Of a stretch of 64,000 nt of DNA, positions 13,400 through 25,744 are shown one piece after another. This stretch comes from Campylorhamphus procurvoides (Eukaryota; Chordata; Aves; Passeriformes; Dendrocolaptidae). Below the pieces are notes generated by a model that worked only from the letters and a program-made list of their open reading frames with translations, ran no database searches and was not told the DNA's origin. Made by a program: the position numbers and the translations under genes. Location: positions 1,761,221 through 1,825,220 of the forward strand of contig WBMV01000298.1 of assembly GCA_013396655.1 (NCBI GenBank). The letters are read 5' to 3'. Within the stretch, counting starts at the first letter, position 1, and every line of letters begins with the position of its first letter.

Positions 13400-15060
13400 T
13401 GTGTAACTCTTTTGTAAAGACAGCTTTAATTTTTTACTATCCTAATTATTTTTATATCATCTGTAAATTCATCACTTATCCTATTAGTTCACATGTGAAT
13501 CTATTGGACAGTTTTTGTTCAGAAACTCGTTCAATTTCTCAGGTTATTTTTTTATTTATGCCCACTCTGATTTCAGTTTTTAATTAGTTACAAGTATACA
13601 ATAAACATTTCTTTCTTCCTTGTATCATGAATGGTTAGTTTCTTCTGGTTTAGAGAGGTGCCTTGTCAACAGTTTTCTGGAAATCTGTGCAATTCTTTGA
13701 ATTGCACTGTCATTGTCAACATACCTACTGACCCTTCAGTCATACCTTTGTATTTGATCCTTGACATTCTACTGCAAAAGCTGCACCAATATAACCAGGA
13801 CATCAAATGCTGGGCAGATATATAATTTTTCATAGCTCCACATGCACAAAAGTCAGATGTTCTGGTGTAGGTTACTTGCACCCTCTCTCAATACCCTTTT
13901 CAAAAGGGGGTTTTACACTTGGTACTCCCCATTCCTTAGGAAGTGTTAGTAGATTCCCACCACACCAGAAGTTCAGTAGTCTCATAGTTTGATTATTATA
14001 CCACTTGGTGTTAAATGCAATGGAGCCCAAGTGATTCTTTAGTATTTATTTTATCAATCTGTTCATAAATGATCCCTACTGACTTTTGATGGCTTGCCAA
14101 ACTTGATTCTTATATAAAAAGGGGCTATGAATCTTTCTAAACTTTTCTTAAATGAATGTGGGTAAAGACAATTCATTCAAGTTTTTCATTATGACTTTCA
14201 GTTTTTTTAGTTCTATTAGCTCTGCAAACTGTACAAATTTTCTGCCAGGGAGCAAAGAAATTTTTATTTACTCAAATTAATCTTCAAAATCGGTTTTCAT
14301 CTGCCTTTTGTGGTTTTATCTGAATTTGTCCTCCTTTTTGTTTCCCTTCTTCAGATAAGATTTCTGCTTTTTGAATGAAATCTTTCTAACTTTAAATGCC
14401 TTTCTTTATTGTTCTTCAGTGGTTCTGACTTTGGTGGGTTCTTTTTTGTTTCTCTCACTGGAAACTATTATTTACAGAGACTTCAGTTTAGTTGTCTTTA
14501 AATAATCTCAAGTCAGCCTCCAAGAATTTTATTCTTCTATGTCTTCCTTTTAATTTGTTTTTAACAAGCTTCTTCATTTTTTGTTGTTCTCTTTTTTTTT
14601 TTTGAAATTAAATCTACTTCATTCTTGCAATTGCTAAATTTGAATATATCGTAGTCATAATTACAGAGGAACTCTTCAAAAGTAACATTGCAAACCACAT
14701 CTTGCCTGCTCAAGTCTGAGCCAAATTGCTTCTTCACTTGTGGGTTTCTGAGTAGTCAGTTTCACGAGTGGTCATTTGCGATATTTAAAACTTCTACCTC
14801 TGTATCATTTCTCACAATGACATTCCCTCAGTTTACATGGGTGTAATTGAATTCTCCCATGTTTATTATTTGTTCTGCTTGGGCAGCTTCTCTGACCTCT
14901 GTCTAAGAAGGTTAAAGTCACATCATTGACCTCCTGGCTGGTAATACCAAGTTTCCTGTTAGGGTAAGACTCTCATAACTGTACAAATTGCTGGGCTTCT
15001 TCTGTATACAGTTAAATTGTTTACCCTGTTTTCCCCATTTAACTGTCTTCTTCCTTACTC
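13400..15060 (-). mobile_element. Ancient LINE ORF2 relic (CR1/L3-like)
   Basis: Read on the minus strand, this AT-rich block carries landmarks of a non-LTR retrotransposon ORF2 in the correct order. An endonuclease phrase MGEFNY lies at 14843-14860, preceded at about 14925-14950 by a YYQPGGQ phrase like the CR1 'YYRPP' motif. Following it (lower plus coordinates) is a readable 'SRQDVVCNVTFEEFLCNYD' stretch at about 14660-14715, which corresponds to the end of the endonuclease. Reverse transcriptase motif A survives as DFQKTVDKAPL at 13653-13685. The catalytic motif survives as FTDD at 13457-13468, close to the usual FADD. Stops and frameshifts are frequent, so the insertion is very old. CR1-like or L3-like is an inference from the phrasing of these motifs. 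The distance from motif A to the FTDD is short, implying an internal deletion. Confidence 0.72.
13447..14985 (-). pseudogene. Decayed LINE ORF2: EN, then RT motifs A and C
   Basis: This entry marks the coding remnant inside the ancient element. The endonuclease part covers roughly 14640-14985, and the region 13720-14640 is the poorly readable linker and RT start. Motif A (first catalytic Asp retained in DFQK) and the FTDD box (both Asp retained) follow. Retained acidic residues help identify the domain but do not indicate function: in-frame stops occur even inside the endonuclease, for instance the tga codon just after MGEFNYTHVN. It is not a gene. Confidence 0.65.
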
Positions 15061-15119
15061 TCACTCATATTGCATTATAACACCCTTTTAGCTTTGCATT
15101 CTTATATAGTTTCTCTCAG

Positions 15120-15420
15120 AGAGACCAAGTGTGCTTGGGTCAATGACCTAGAGCTGGTGACAGCTTCCAACAACTGGTCTGGTCCTAATCAGACAGGGCC
15201 TGTCTTACCATCCTGGTCAGAAGCAGGGGAGATGGGAGGCACTGTGGCAACCCCAGCTTTGGGCATCGCCATGGGGAGGGGCCCTGCTGTGCTATTAGTG
15301 GGGCAGGGACCAACAGTCCTGGGGCCCTGAAATGGGGTCCTGGTCAGGGACAGGGTGTGGGATTCCCTGGGCAGGGGCAGGGGCAGGCAGGGCTGTCAGA
15401 GGCCTCAGAGCCCTTACTTT
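15120..15420. other. GC-rich island with G-quadruplex motif
   Basis: About 300 bp are clearly richer in G and C than the flanks, with many GGG and CCC runs on the plus strand. At 15369-15392 four G runs (3, 4, 4 and 3 G) are separated by CA, CA and CAGGCA, which fits the G3+N1-7 quadruplex pattern. A small open frame (15070-15330, plus, 86 codons) crosses it without a recognisable motif. It could be a decayed CpG-type island, an exon of an unseen gene or a repeat. I cannot tell which. Confidence 0.5.
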
Positions 15421-18061
15421 GGGACACAACTACTTTTGTTTTGTTTTTCCTTCACTGATTTCCTGGGACAAGTAGCAGCATTTTCTCTATTGGTGGCAGG
15501 ACTCTAACCCAGACAAAAGTTTCATAGTTAAGAAAGTAATATACCCTGTTACACCTACAGTGAGATTTGAATATGTCCTGCCCTTTTATGTGGGCTGACT
15601 GCCATTTATTTGCTTTGCTGATAACCATGAAACCTTCAACTTTGGCCTCCTTCACTCCCTATCAATTCTCTTCTGAAATCAACAGTGATCTGGGTCAATG
15701 TACGATACCCACTAAAATTCTGAACAACCTTCAGTTCAGATGATTATATCTCCAGTGGACAGTAAGCAATGATTTTTACCTCTGTATTTCTGCTATATTT
15801 GTTATATTCATAGGTGCAGAGGCAAAAAAAACTTCCATAAAATTTTCTGTACGGCTTTAATTCTCCCATACTAGCATTTTGAAGATCAATAACACTTTGC
15901 AAATGGTTTCATTCAAAACAGGAAGCTGGTGTAAGTCAGAAGTTTAGCAAGTGCACATAGTATTTTATATATCACCTCTTATTTTATAAATTGTTTGATT
16001 TTTTTTTTCTAAAAAGGAAACCCCACCTTTTCTCCCTTCTCTCTGCCAAGGAAGAAAGATCTGATCCAAATTTTTTTTAAGGGAGCATTAATGACAAAAT
16101 ATATACTGTTTTGCAGGTAATACAATTTTCACATGAGATATAAAAATCAGTTTTTATACTGTAAGTTGACAATAAATTGGACAAAAATATGCTTGTTTAG
16201 ACATTAGAGAAATTCTACTGACATCGTGTATCAGAAAAGAATGGCCAGTGTAGCCAATGGTGTTCAGATTGTGTAAAAGACAGTAATATTTTTCTCTATA
16301 TTTCAGAAAACTTTGTATGTACATTCCCTCAGTGCTCCTTTTGGAAAGGTAATAGTCTTAACCAATTATCTGGAGGTCTCTTTTCTCAAATAATGTATTT
16401 GAGTGGTAAACCATCAGATTCATGTTTGATTATGATCACAGTTTTTCTCAAATGTGCCTCAGTTCTCTGCTTTTAGTTTCTTCCCAAATGTTCCTGTTTG
16501 AAACAGACCCTGCTCAATACTCTCAAGGTCCCTGCTTTGGGGACTGAACTGAGAGCACCACAAAGAAGGCTTTCCCTTTCATAGGGATGTTATAACTTAT
16601 TTCTCATGTCTAATTTCCCATTGACTCTGAGAGTGTTAGGTTGGCTTTATATGCAATTTATATTAACATTATTTTAAAGAAGCCTATTTAAAATACATGC
16701 TGGTGAATTCTCACAGCACTTCCATTTGCTAAAAGCTAAAGGTGAACTGTACTGTTTCTTCCTTTTCACAGGCAACTTTGACTTTCCCTAGTTCCCCAGT
16801 GAAATTAGTCTTCTGCTACTGTGACTTAGTATAGTTCTCACATAATTCCATTAGGGGCTGTTAAATACTTTCCCCTAATCCTGCAATGAATTGTGAGTTT
16901 CATACAAAGAGTGCCAAGGTTTCCAAGTGGGGAGCTACAAGCTGGCAGTGCAGGGTTTTTTGATTATATGGTAAAGAGCTAAAGGCATCTCTATAACTGA
17001 AGAACAACATGATGCCTTTTGGCCTGCTCAGTTCTATTAACTGCTCTGACAGGTTGTCTGTCTTATTTCTGAAAACAATAATTAGCCTGTTCTGTAACAG
17101 GGTTAATGTTTAAGAATACTTAATTGGAGCTTATTGCTGAGGCAAGAGGTGGCTTGAGGGTCTCTCAGCATCGATGTCAGTAATACTCATAGACTGTGTT
17201 TATTACTGCCCGTTGATAACTCCTCATGAAAAACCCCACCACTCAACAGCAACAGGCTCACCATGGCAATAGTCCATGTAGCACTCTCTCAGCCTAGAAT
17301 TGCCTTTGGCACATGGGGACCTGCATGTTTATGGAGAAAGAGGGGCTCAAGTACTTGGTATCTTCAGAGGATTATTTTAAGGGAATTAACTATTTATGTA
17401 TGAGCTACCTGAGAGTGGGATAGTCATTTCAGCATCCCCAAAAAGTCTCCAAAGGCAGGACTCTCTGTTATCTGGCCATCTTACCTACTATATACTAAAC
17501 TTCTTTTTGACATTTTCAAACATATTTCATATGTTTCTAATATCCTGATTCAGCTTTGAAGGCAAATTTACATCAAAACTCTGTATAATTTTCAAAGTGT
17601 TCAACACAAAAAAAAAATCATGACTTGAACTTTAGGTAATATATTATTAGCAAGAGTTAATTGAAAGGTACAAATTGTAATGATAATTTATAAGGACTAA
17701 GTTCTTGCTACAACTGCACAAATTCAAAGGTAATGTTTTATGATTGCTTCTACTAATGAAAAACATGAAATACTTCCAAAAGTAAAACTATACTCACAAA
17801 AGGTTTTATAGGAAAGGAAAATCTTCCCTTACACCACATATGTATTCTTCTTTAACTCTTAGAAGTGCCAGATGCAGCCTTGGTTTTCAATTGATGTGGG
17901 GAGAGTATAAGAAGGAGAATTTAAAGAAGGACGTGGTGGTTCTTTCAACATGCTGTTGCCATAGCTTCAGCAAGCTTTGATAGCAACAGTGCTGTATTTT
18001 TTTCTCTCTCTCAAGGCATTTTTTTATAAAAAAATTTAATCTTGGAAGTTCACTATGTATT

Positions 18062-18104
18062 TAGTTAAAGTGGAGATGATCTCCAGAGGTCCTTTCCACA
18101 ACAT
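18062..18104 (+). mobile_element. Possible CR1 3' tail remnant
   Basis: The phrase 'gatgatctccagaggtcctt' followed by 'tccacaacat' matches the usual CR1 3'-end wording, where a Trp-Asp-Asp-like tail precedes the octamer repeats. The octamer itself is not visible and the match is short, so it could be chance. Confidence 0.35.
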
Positions 18105-19890
18105 CAATCATCCTTTCCACAATCTGATATACTTCTAAACAAGCCCATTTAGAAGCCTGTTAGTTCCAATCTCCACAGCCTCACTTCAGGCTCTTTCCAT
18201 CTTTTGTTGCAAGTTGATAGTTTCAGGATTTCACTGTAAACCACTGCTTTTTTGACCTTCAACAAGTGTATTTTTAATGATGTGTCTATTTTCTGCCTAG
18301 ATAGATAAAATCTCACTGTATTTGGCATCAGTGTTTCTCTTTGGATAGGAAAGATCTAAATTCAGAACTCTGGACCATAGCCCTCAGTTTCCCTTCAAAC
18401 CTGAAACTAAATGTCTATAACAGAAACTTGACTGGGTGTGGGATTCTCTAACATACAGAATATTGTAACCTTTTCTACAACTGGTTTCATGATTTAGCAT
18501 GTTGAGGTTGATATTTCACAGTAATAAGCACTAAGATGACACCAGTTTGTGTGGGCTGCATAAAATTTGGGCTAAAGAAACCAAACAATGGACCATATAA
18601 TTACATAAAAATGAGATTCCCTGTATGGCAGGGAAGGTTTCATCCGAGCTCCTGAAATACACTCAATATGTGGTTTTTCTCTTCTCTTTTGCTTTCCTAC
18701 AGGACCATTTAGCTCTGCAAAGAACATTCTTCCCTGACATATTTGCAAGGAAAAAGTTGGATATGTTCCTTGGTAAATATGCACTAAACTTCATATAGAC
18801 AGTGCTAGCCAGGTCATCTTTTATTTGGTTTTGACCGTGGCATGGAGTATTGGGTTCTAAAGTATTGGAGAGTTTAGTGTTAACGTCTTGGCCGCAGCTG
18901 AGACTTCTCAGTGGCCGGACAACTTGTGGCAGTCGCAATTTCCCAGTACAGCTAGATGCTAGGCATGTGGCTGAGTATTGTGGCTTAACAAGTTATCACC
19001 ATCAGAAGTGAGCAGTGGCTAGCAAACAGGCAGGGCTGATGTCATGTTTTGAAAACATGAATTCACTTACAGCTATAGTTACTTCTGCAGCTCCTGTTTG
19101 CCTGGCTCTGGGTAATTGCTAGTTGGGATGGTTCCACCTATGCTCACTGTGTGTTCGGTTTCAAGATGAGCAATCAAGTTTAAATCGTTGACCTTGGCTC
19201 CAAATTAGAGGATGAATTTTTAAAATGTTCACTGGTTCCCTCACCCATTTAGCAACCTCCCTGACCTCTTAGGGCTTGATTTCCCTGAAATGTAGAGATA
19301 AACCTAACTTTGTCTCCTGATGGCGGAGTAATTGCTGTATTGTTCTAAATATATTTTGAAATTATTTCTGGTGTCTACCACTGTTTGTAGAAACCTTCAA
19401 AGTTTTATTCTTTATGTCTCCATTCAGTTTTTGCCTCTCCCTGTTTCAGTAGGAAAAGCAGAAAATATTTCTTAAAAATGTTAGAAAATTAAGGGGGAAA
19501 AAACATCTCCTTGTTTTTTCTCTGACACAAGTCTCTATCAGCATGACTTTGAATTACATCTCCCATCTTGCCCTAGATGTCCATCAACAGCTGGTCCCAT
19601 AGCTGGTCCCATTCTCCCTCTGCCCCTTTCTCTCTCTCTTGCCTCTGAAACACTTAACTTTGTTTCTCTGAATCTTGAACACACATTTATGTGTTGTAAA
19701 ATGAAGCAAATTACAGTCACTTGATGCTTCTGAGGGGCAAACAGACCCTTCTTAATGGTGTCTCCTGAAGCTTTTCTAATTTTGTTAGTAACAAGGTAGC
19801 AGCTCTGCTAGAGCTGAAATGAGCAGCATGGAGTTTGTAAGCTTGAAGTATCTGTATCCAAGATTACAAAATGCAGATTAAAGTTGCTTT

Positions 19891-19912
19891 CCCCCCCCCA
19901 CCCTCCTCCCCC
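19891..19912. repeat. C-rich tract
   Basis: Nine C, then A, CCC, T, CC, T and five C. On the minus strand the G runs could form a quadruplex if the nine-G run supplies two of the four stacks. Confidence 0.85.
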
Positions 19913-20973
19913 AGTATTACTTACTGTGTGTATCATTTTATACATTTGGTCATATTAATAGCTACGTTTTCATTCAGCTGTCATTTCCTTGCAGTTTGTT
20001 TTTCAGAGATTAGAATTAAACCAGATGTTTTTGATAATGTATTGCTATTTCATCTACTGTCTCTTCTCTGGCCAACCCATTACACAGAGTCCATTCAGAC
20101 AGCTTTGTTGCTCCTGGTGAAGCTCTTTTATTTTGTGTTGGTCCTGATGACATTTTCAAGCTTGTTCCTCACTGCCCATCCTCTACTTGGTCTTAAACCA
20201 GTGTAAGAAGGAAAGGAAATTCTGGCCATGGAAAATTATTTTCATAGTTCTTATTTAGCAGACTATTCTTGTTATACATGTATTTTCAACAATTCTTAAT
20301 ACTAAAAAGAAATAATTTTTAGGCTCTTATTCATGGCAAACATTTCTAACAAGAAGTGTTCTAAGTTCATATCACGGACCACACTCTGCTCTTCATCTTG
20401 CCATAAGACTACTTTGCATGCACAGGAACATTATTATTTAACTTTGAAAACTATTTTTCACTAACCAAATGCTAATTGTAGTATTTGTACCTTTGATTAT
20501 GTTGAGAATTCTTCCTTGTTCCCAACTACTTCACAGAAAGGATATACACCCGTGACAGTAAGAAGTTGTATGCTACCACAAGGCCCAGGCAAGACTTGAT
20601 AATTTACTTTATTTGTTTAATATTCAATCCTTTTCTGAACTATTTCTTTGGTATGCACTTATTCTTCTGATTTTGAAGGTAGACTGGGAGTAGTTTTTAA
20701 AACTGAAGGTGCTGACTTTGCTAGAAATCCAAGGAAAGAAATATTGCTAATATTGCTACAGTTCTATTGCCATCAGTGATGCCCCTATGGCATACCACAC
20801 CCCCACGGATTGATGCAGCCAATTCGAGTGGTAATGGGAAACTAGCAAGATGAAGTTTAAACGTGAGATGTGTGCTATGCTAAGTTCTACATGAAGAAAT
20901 TTAATTTCCACATGAAGAATTACAACAATAAAATGATTATAATAAATCTGGACCTGCGTAACAAATTCTGGTG

Positions 20974-21010
20974 CAAAACCCCAACCAACCAAAAAAAAAA
21001 ACCACAACAA
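20974..21010. repeat. A/C low-complexity tract
   Basis: AAAACCCC, then AACC units, then 11 A and further A/C sequence. Similar A-run plus C-cluster tracts occur at several other places in the window. Confidence 0.85.
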
Positions 21011-22154
21011 AAGCAACCTTTATTGCCAGACTGGTAAGAATATTATCCTCTTCTACTTGAAGTGACAAAGTCTCATCTGGAAGGCTTTTTGCCTACTCTT
21101 TTGGACTCTTAGAACTGGAGAGATAGTTTGGATAACAGCAAAAATTTAAAACACAATTTAGAGAATGTCATATGAAAAGAAAAAGAATGAATCAGGATTC
21201 TTTGAGAAACTGGCATGGACTTTCTGTTTGGAAGAAGCCATTAATATTGCAATTTAACAGTGATGGGTTGTTTTCCATAGCTGCTGAAAAAAGATAAAAA
21301 GACATTTTATTTAACTTGCAGCATGGGTTTAATTTGAGTAGTTAGTATCACCTTTTTTAACTGTTTTGCAGGTGTCATTCTAGAGGAGTTCTGAGCATTT
21401 GTTTGGATTAATGTTTCTGAGGAATGCTCAGTGTGCTGCGAGCAGTAGATTTGAGTTTGCACTTTACTATCACTTGGAATTTCAGATTTGACTTACAGCC
21501 TTCCAGCATTAAAGTAAACTTTGCTCTCACTCTACCTCTGATTTTGTTAGTCCAGCTGTCAGCATGATCATAGTCAGGTTTAAAAGATGAGAAGTGGGCG
21601 GTAATGAGCAGAGATGTTTCTGTAATCCTTTAAGTTTTATGGTAAATGATTTTGCAAGGTGTCAATCTTTGAAGATTTGTAGGAAAAATGACTCTAAAAT
21701 GATGCCTTCCCTATTCATCCTCTCTCTTTTCTGTCTGCCGAGTTGCAGGCACATTTATAGTTACTTATTCTCTCTGTTCCTCTGCAAAAATGAAATAAGT
21801 GAAGATGTGCCTTTTTGCTCCTGTAATCCTTTGTGGCAAAGCTCAATATTGATTTTCTAATCACAAGACAAAGCTGTCCTCTCACCTTCTTATATCACTG
21901 TATGTGCTGGGACAACCTTTTACACCACTATCTACAAAAAGCTCATCAAGACTTGGAGCATTTGGTCTGACTTAGTTGTTCTGTAACTTCTCTGTGTGTG
22001 TAGAGCAGATGTCTCAGAGCCTTCCATCACTGCCTGCTGCTTCTGCCTGGTAGGGTAACTAGAATGGAGATGGTATGACACACAATTGACGCAGGCCTGT
22101 AAAGGGAAAAGAAGGGACGGACCACTCTCCTAAGGGTGTGATGCAAAATGGCTG

Positions 22155-22160
22155 TTTATT
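22155..22160 (-). terminator. LTR polyadenylation signal
   Basis: AATAAA on the minus strand of the solo LTR, just after the TATA box. Cleavage would be expected some 15-25 bases downstream, around 22130-22140. Confidence 0.65.
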
Positions 22161-22175
22161 AAAATGAGAACCCGG

Positions 22176-22184
22176 CTTTTATAT
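22176..22184 (-). promoter_or_regulatory. LTR TATA box
   Basis: The minus strand reads ATATAAAAG inside the solo LTR, 16 bases upstream of its AATAAA. In an active LTR this would place transcription start about 25-30 bases downstream, near 22150. Whether it still drives transcription is unknown. Confidence 0.65.
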
Positions 22185-22622
22185 GATGGAGCAGGGAAGG
22201 TTCTGGAATGGGGGTGGATCCTAGGGAGGAGTTAGGACAGGCCTACATCAATTAAGGGAAAAAGGGGAAGGGTGATTCCTATTATGGGCAGGTCAGGGAG
22301 GAGTAAGGGAGTGGCCAGCCCTAGATGGAACAAGGGGGAGTGCCGTTGTCATGGGCACCGGCTGGCCAATAGGGGAAGACCCCCAAGCCCAGGAACAAAC
22401 AGCCAATGAGAAGGGTGTAACTGGGGGAACTGGGGTACAACCAACCAATTGAAACTTTCATACATACAAAAGTAAATATTCCTACTCTAATACATATGAT
22501 TACTATAACTATACTACAGACGAATAAGGACTCCCAAAAACTTCTCAGTCTATGGATTCTTCAATATCTTAATCTCAACTCAACACATGGGTTCTTCGGT
22601 TTCTTCGCGCCCGACACACAAT

Positions 22623-25600
22623 GGACTTCAGTTGTCTTCCTAAATGCATGGCAATGAATACAATGCCATTCCTTTAAGCCAACAGAGGTGCAGTAAGCAC
22701 ACAGTGTTTTGTCCTGTATACTTGGTACAGGGGGCAGCAATAAAGTGGTTAAATATACACTGATATAACTGAAGCTAATAGCAGCAAGAGGGTAATTTAT
22801 TGTTTCAAGCAAAGTCTAAGTAAATGTTGACAGTATTAACGATTCAGAAGAATCTATTATTCTGGTCCAGTCCTTAGCCAGTTCTTATATGAAATGTTTG
22901 TAAGGAATGAACTAACTTGATATTTATTCTAATTCCAGCAAGACTCCAAAAGTCACGAGGAGTACGCCTGACATGTTGCAATAGCGATAACGTGTTGGGT
23001 TTGTGAGGGTTTCATGTGCACATTAAAGTAATATATTAATTTTCATTTTAAAGTTATTAAATTCCTGCTAAAATGAAAAAGCAACTGAAAAAAAGTATGG
23101 CACAAAATAACAACTTATCAGAATGAGTACTAAGTTTTTCTCTGTGTCCTGGTCCTGCTGTGCATGGATTTAGCACAAGGACATGGAACATGACAGCTCA
23201 TTCACAGCTGTGGTCCTTGCAGAACAAGGACACTGCAGTGAGTCATGGCAGTAATGGAGTAGCAGCAGCAACACAGAACTGAGTTTCCTCTGTTTTGTAT
23301 GTTTAATTGCATCTGAGTTTCCTCTCACCCCTCCTTTTGTCTTTCTCCATTTTAATAAAGAAGGTCCGCTTTTTTTTTTGGGTATTGGAGAGTGTCAGAA
23401 CTGTGTATAGAAATACCTTGCTGAGCAATTTGGGACTTCATTAATGGTAGGATTAGTAGAATTTTGTAGCCTTGTGGTGATTGCTAGTATTCTTCAGTAA
23501 CCCTGGAGCATTTTCCCCACTCAATTATATTGATGCAAGAAAAAAGGAAAGAAATTCCACTTCTAAAATGAATGCTCTACACACACAAATCATTGTGTGG
23601 GACTGAGAGAGCAGAGGTGACAGCAGGTTTGTTTGACTGATCAAGTCAGTCATGTTAATTTGTTCTAAAGCTTAAAGCCTGAGGAAGATCTACTGTTGAT
23701 GAAGGGTAATTGTGATGTAAATACAAACCAAAGTCCTGCGTAGTATTTAAATTGTTGTAACTTCTATTGCAGGCTTGTTATTTACCCTTCTATGTTCCTG
23801 TATAAGAGCCTCAAAAGCACTAGGAATAAGCTTGACAAGTTTAAGACCAACTGTTTGAAAAAAATGGAAATTAACCTGCTTGCTGAAATATCTGTGCTGT
23901 TTCTTCTGTATTGACTTGGCTTGTTTTGAGTTTGGTATCACTATCCTGTGCTGTCTTTATAACTATAAAAACCTAAAATCTTACAGGGCGATAAAGCAAG
24001 ATAAAATACTAAGAATAGTCTTAGGAGAGATTCTGTTCTAAGAGTGATGCTCACTGGGTAGGAATTCCCAAAGAATGTTGTGAATGATGTGTATCTGCCT
24101 AAAGCTGCCTGAGCAACCTCACCCATGCCAGGAATATTTTAAACTCTTGGTTTGCTACATTTCTCTGAAAAGATGGTATTTCTTTAATCGGACAAAAATG
24201 GCCTTTCCGAACTTAAGTTAATGGGCATGAGAAGTACTTATGCAATTTAATAAGGCCCATTTTAGGAGACTAACAATACAGGAATAAAGGTCTGTAAATG
24301 GTTATTTCTTTTACCTAGAAAAGTGCAAAATGATAAAATTCAGTCTAAAATTTCAGGAAAAGAATATTTTTAGGATTAAAAATAAAAATCAAAATAAAAG
24401 ACTGCTGAATGGTTCAGAAGTTTCTGTTTCTACAGAAAAATATTTAATTCCTGAAATACCCTTGGACAAAGCACTCTGCCATTTTAAAGTTAAGTACATT
24501 TACTACAGTGGGAGCAGAGAAAGTGTGCCCATGTGTGTTATTCTTTGAACCATGTCCTCAGCTGTACTGAAAACAATATATGTCTCTGGCAGAGTGACTG
24601 TTCCATTTCATATTTATGGGTAAATCAGTACCCAAAACAAATGGCAAAAGCTAGTGATCTCGTAGATGAAGAAAACGCCCTGTAATTTGCTATTGGCATC
24701 ACAACTCTTGGGATTTTAATCTTTATTCAAAAAATATATGTATTTAAACTCAGGATCTTCATAAAAAATGTCCAGACCACATGTAGACAAACACTGACTA
24801 GACAATTTACCACATCCTATGCAATTCACAGCTCTAAAAAGACATTTAATCTCTCTCTTTTTTTTTTTTTAATTGTATTTTTCCGAAAATGCCTTGCTTT
24901 TGTTTGGACATGAGTCTAGACATAGTGTGATTTGAAAGGAACAGGTACATTCCACACATCCTGCCAGAAAATCTATTGATTCCCTAGTTAGTGTCACTGC
25001 TGGAAAGAGCAGGCTGACAGAACACCTCAGGGAGTGAATGGGATAGCTGTGCAGGGAATCTGGCTCTCTGTATGGGAGCATGCTATTCAGACCAGATTAA
25101 AAACCAGAAAAGTCTGCTGAAGGAAGCGTTTGGTTTCTCTCTCTGTAGACATTCTCCCTGAAGGCTGATGTTTCCAGTATGATTGCCACACATGTACCAG
25201 CAGAGAAACCCATGCATTGTACTTTGCCTTGGAGTCTTCATGTGTTTTATCAAATGACTGCTTGATGTGAAAAAATAAACAGTCTCTTGGAGCAGGTTTT
25301 GGAATTCAGGTTTTCCTATTTCCCAGAGAGTGCACTAAATGGTTTGGCTAGAAAGTAACATTCCTGACCTACTAAATCTTGAATTCCTTTACAAAGGTGG
25401 AACAGCTCCAGTAGAAAGAACTAAACCCACCATCTATTCTTCAAACCCAAATAGTCTGTACATCTGCTGCTAGAGACTCCTCCAGGCAGTGAAGGAGGAG
25501 GAGTTGAACTCCTTTTTCTGAATGCAATCTAGGACCCAGTGTTCTCGTGTCCCATGTAAATGTGCTAGTCATGACGATGTTGGTTAAAAAAACCCCAACC

Positions 25601-25739
25601 AAAACTCAAATGGATGTCCTGTCATGCTTTAAAAGAAGCCTATAGGGTTCTGCTTTGAAGTTGCAGGGATGGGAAGGGCCTAAGAGATCATTATCACAGT
25701 TCTTGGTGGCCTTCTTTTAATGCCTCTCTTTTGGGTCCC
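22623..25739. other. Unannotated sequence
   Basis: About 3.1 kb with no recognised gene. It includes a T10 run at 23370-23379, a T13 run at 24858-24870 and an A/C tract at 25586-25609. No open frame here exceeds 72 codons apart from the one overlapping the LTR edge. Confidence 0.4.
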
Positions 25740-25744
25740 AGTCT

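Larger units (their letters stand above)
15421..22080. other. Long unannotated stretch
   Basis: About 6.6 kb without a recognised gene. It contains a possible CR1 tail (18062-18104), a C-rich tract (19891-19912) and a short duplication of 'agctggtcccat' at about 19589-19613. The plus open frame at 19871-20206 (111 codons) begins with a translated C tract and then reads as hydrophobic low-complexity sequence, so I do not call it. Confidence 0.4.
22087..22616 (-). mobile_element. Solo LTR of an ERVK-like endogenous retrovirus
   Basis: A 530-bp element whose minus strand begins TGTCGGGCGC and ends CTGCGTCA, giving canonical TG...CA ends. It sits between perfect CACAAT duplications. On the minus strand, U3 contains a TATA box (ATATAAAAG, plus 22176-22184). 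A polyadenylation signal AATAAA lies shortly downstream (plus 22155-22160). That close spacing suggests the signal is in U3 and that R is very short, as in alpha- and betaretroviruses. No gag, pol or env sequence adjoins it, so it is a solo LTR left by recombination between the two LTRs of a provirus. The perfect duplication and clean ends suggest a fairly recent insertion. The ERVK-like class is inferred from duplication length and LTR architecture; I do not assign a named family. Confidence 0.87.
22081..22622. repeat. 6-bp target-site duplication flanking a solo LTR
   Basis: CACAAT is found at 22081-22086, immediately left of the LTR, and again at 22617-22622, immediately right of it. Both copies are identical. 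Six-base duplications are characteristic of alpha- and beta-type retroviral integration (ERVK-like in genome annotation). Confidence 0.85.

Noticed and set aside
25660..25695. Phrase like a reversed CR1 tail (GGGAAGGGCCTAAGAGATCATT)
   Set aside because: Short, no octamer, and it lies just before a plus-strand CR1; probably chance.
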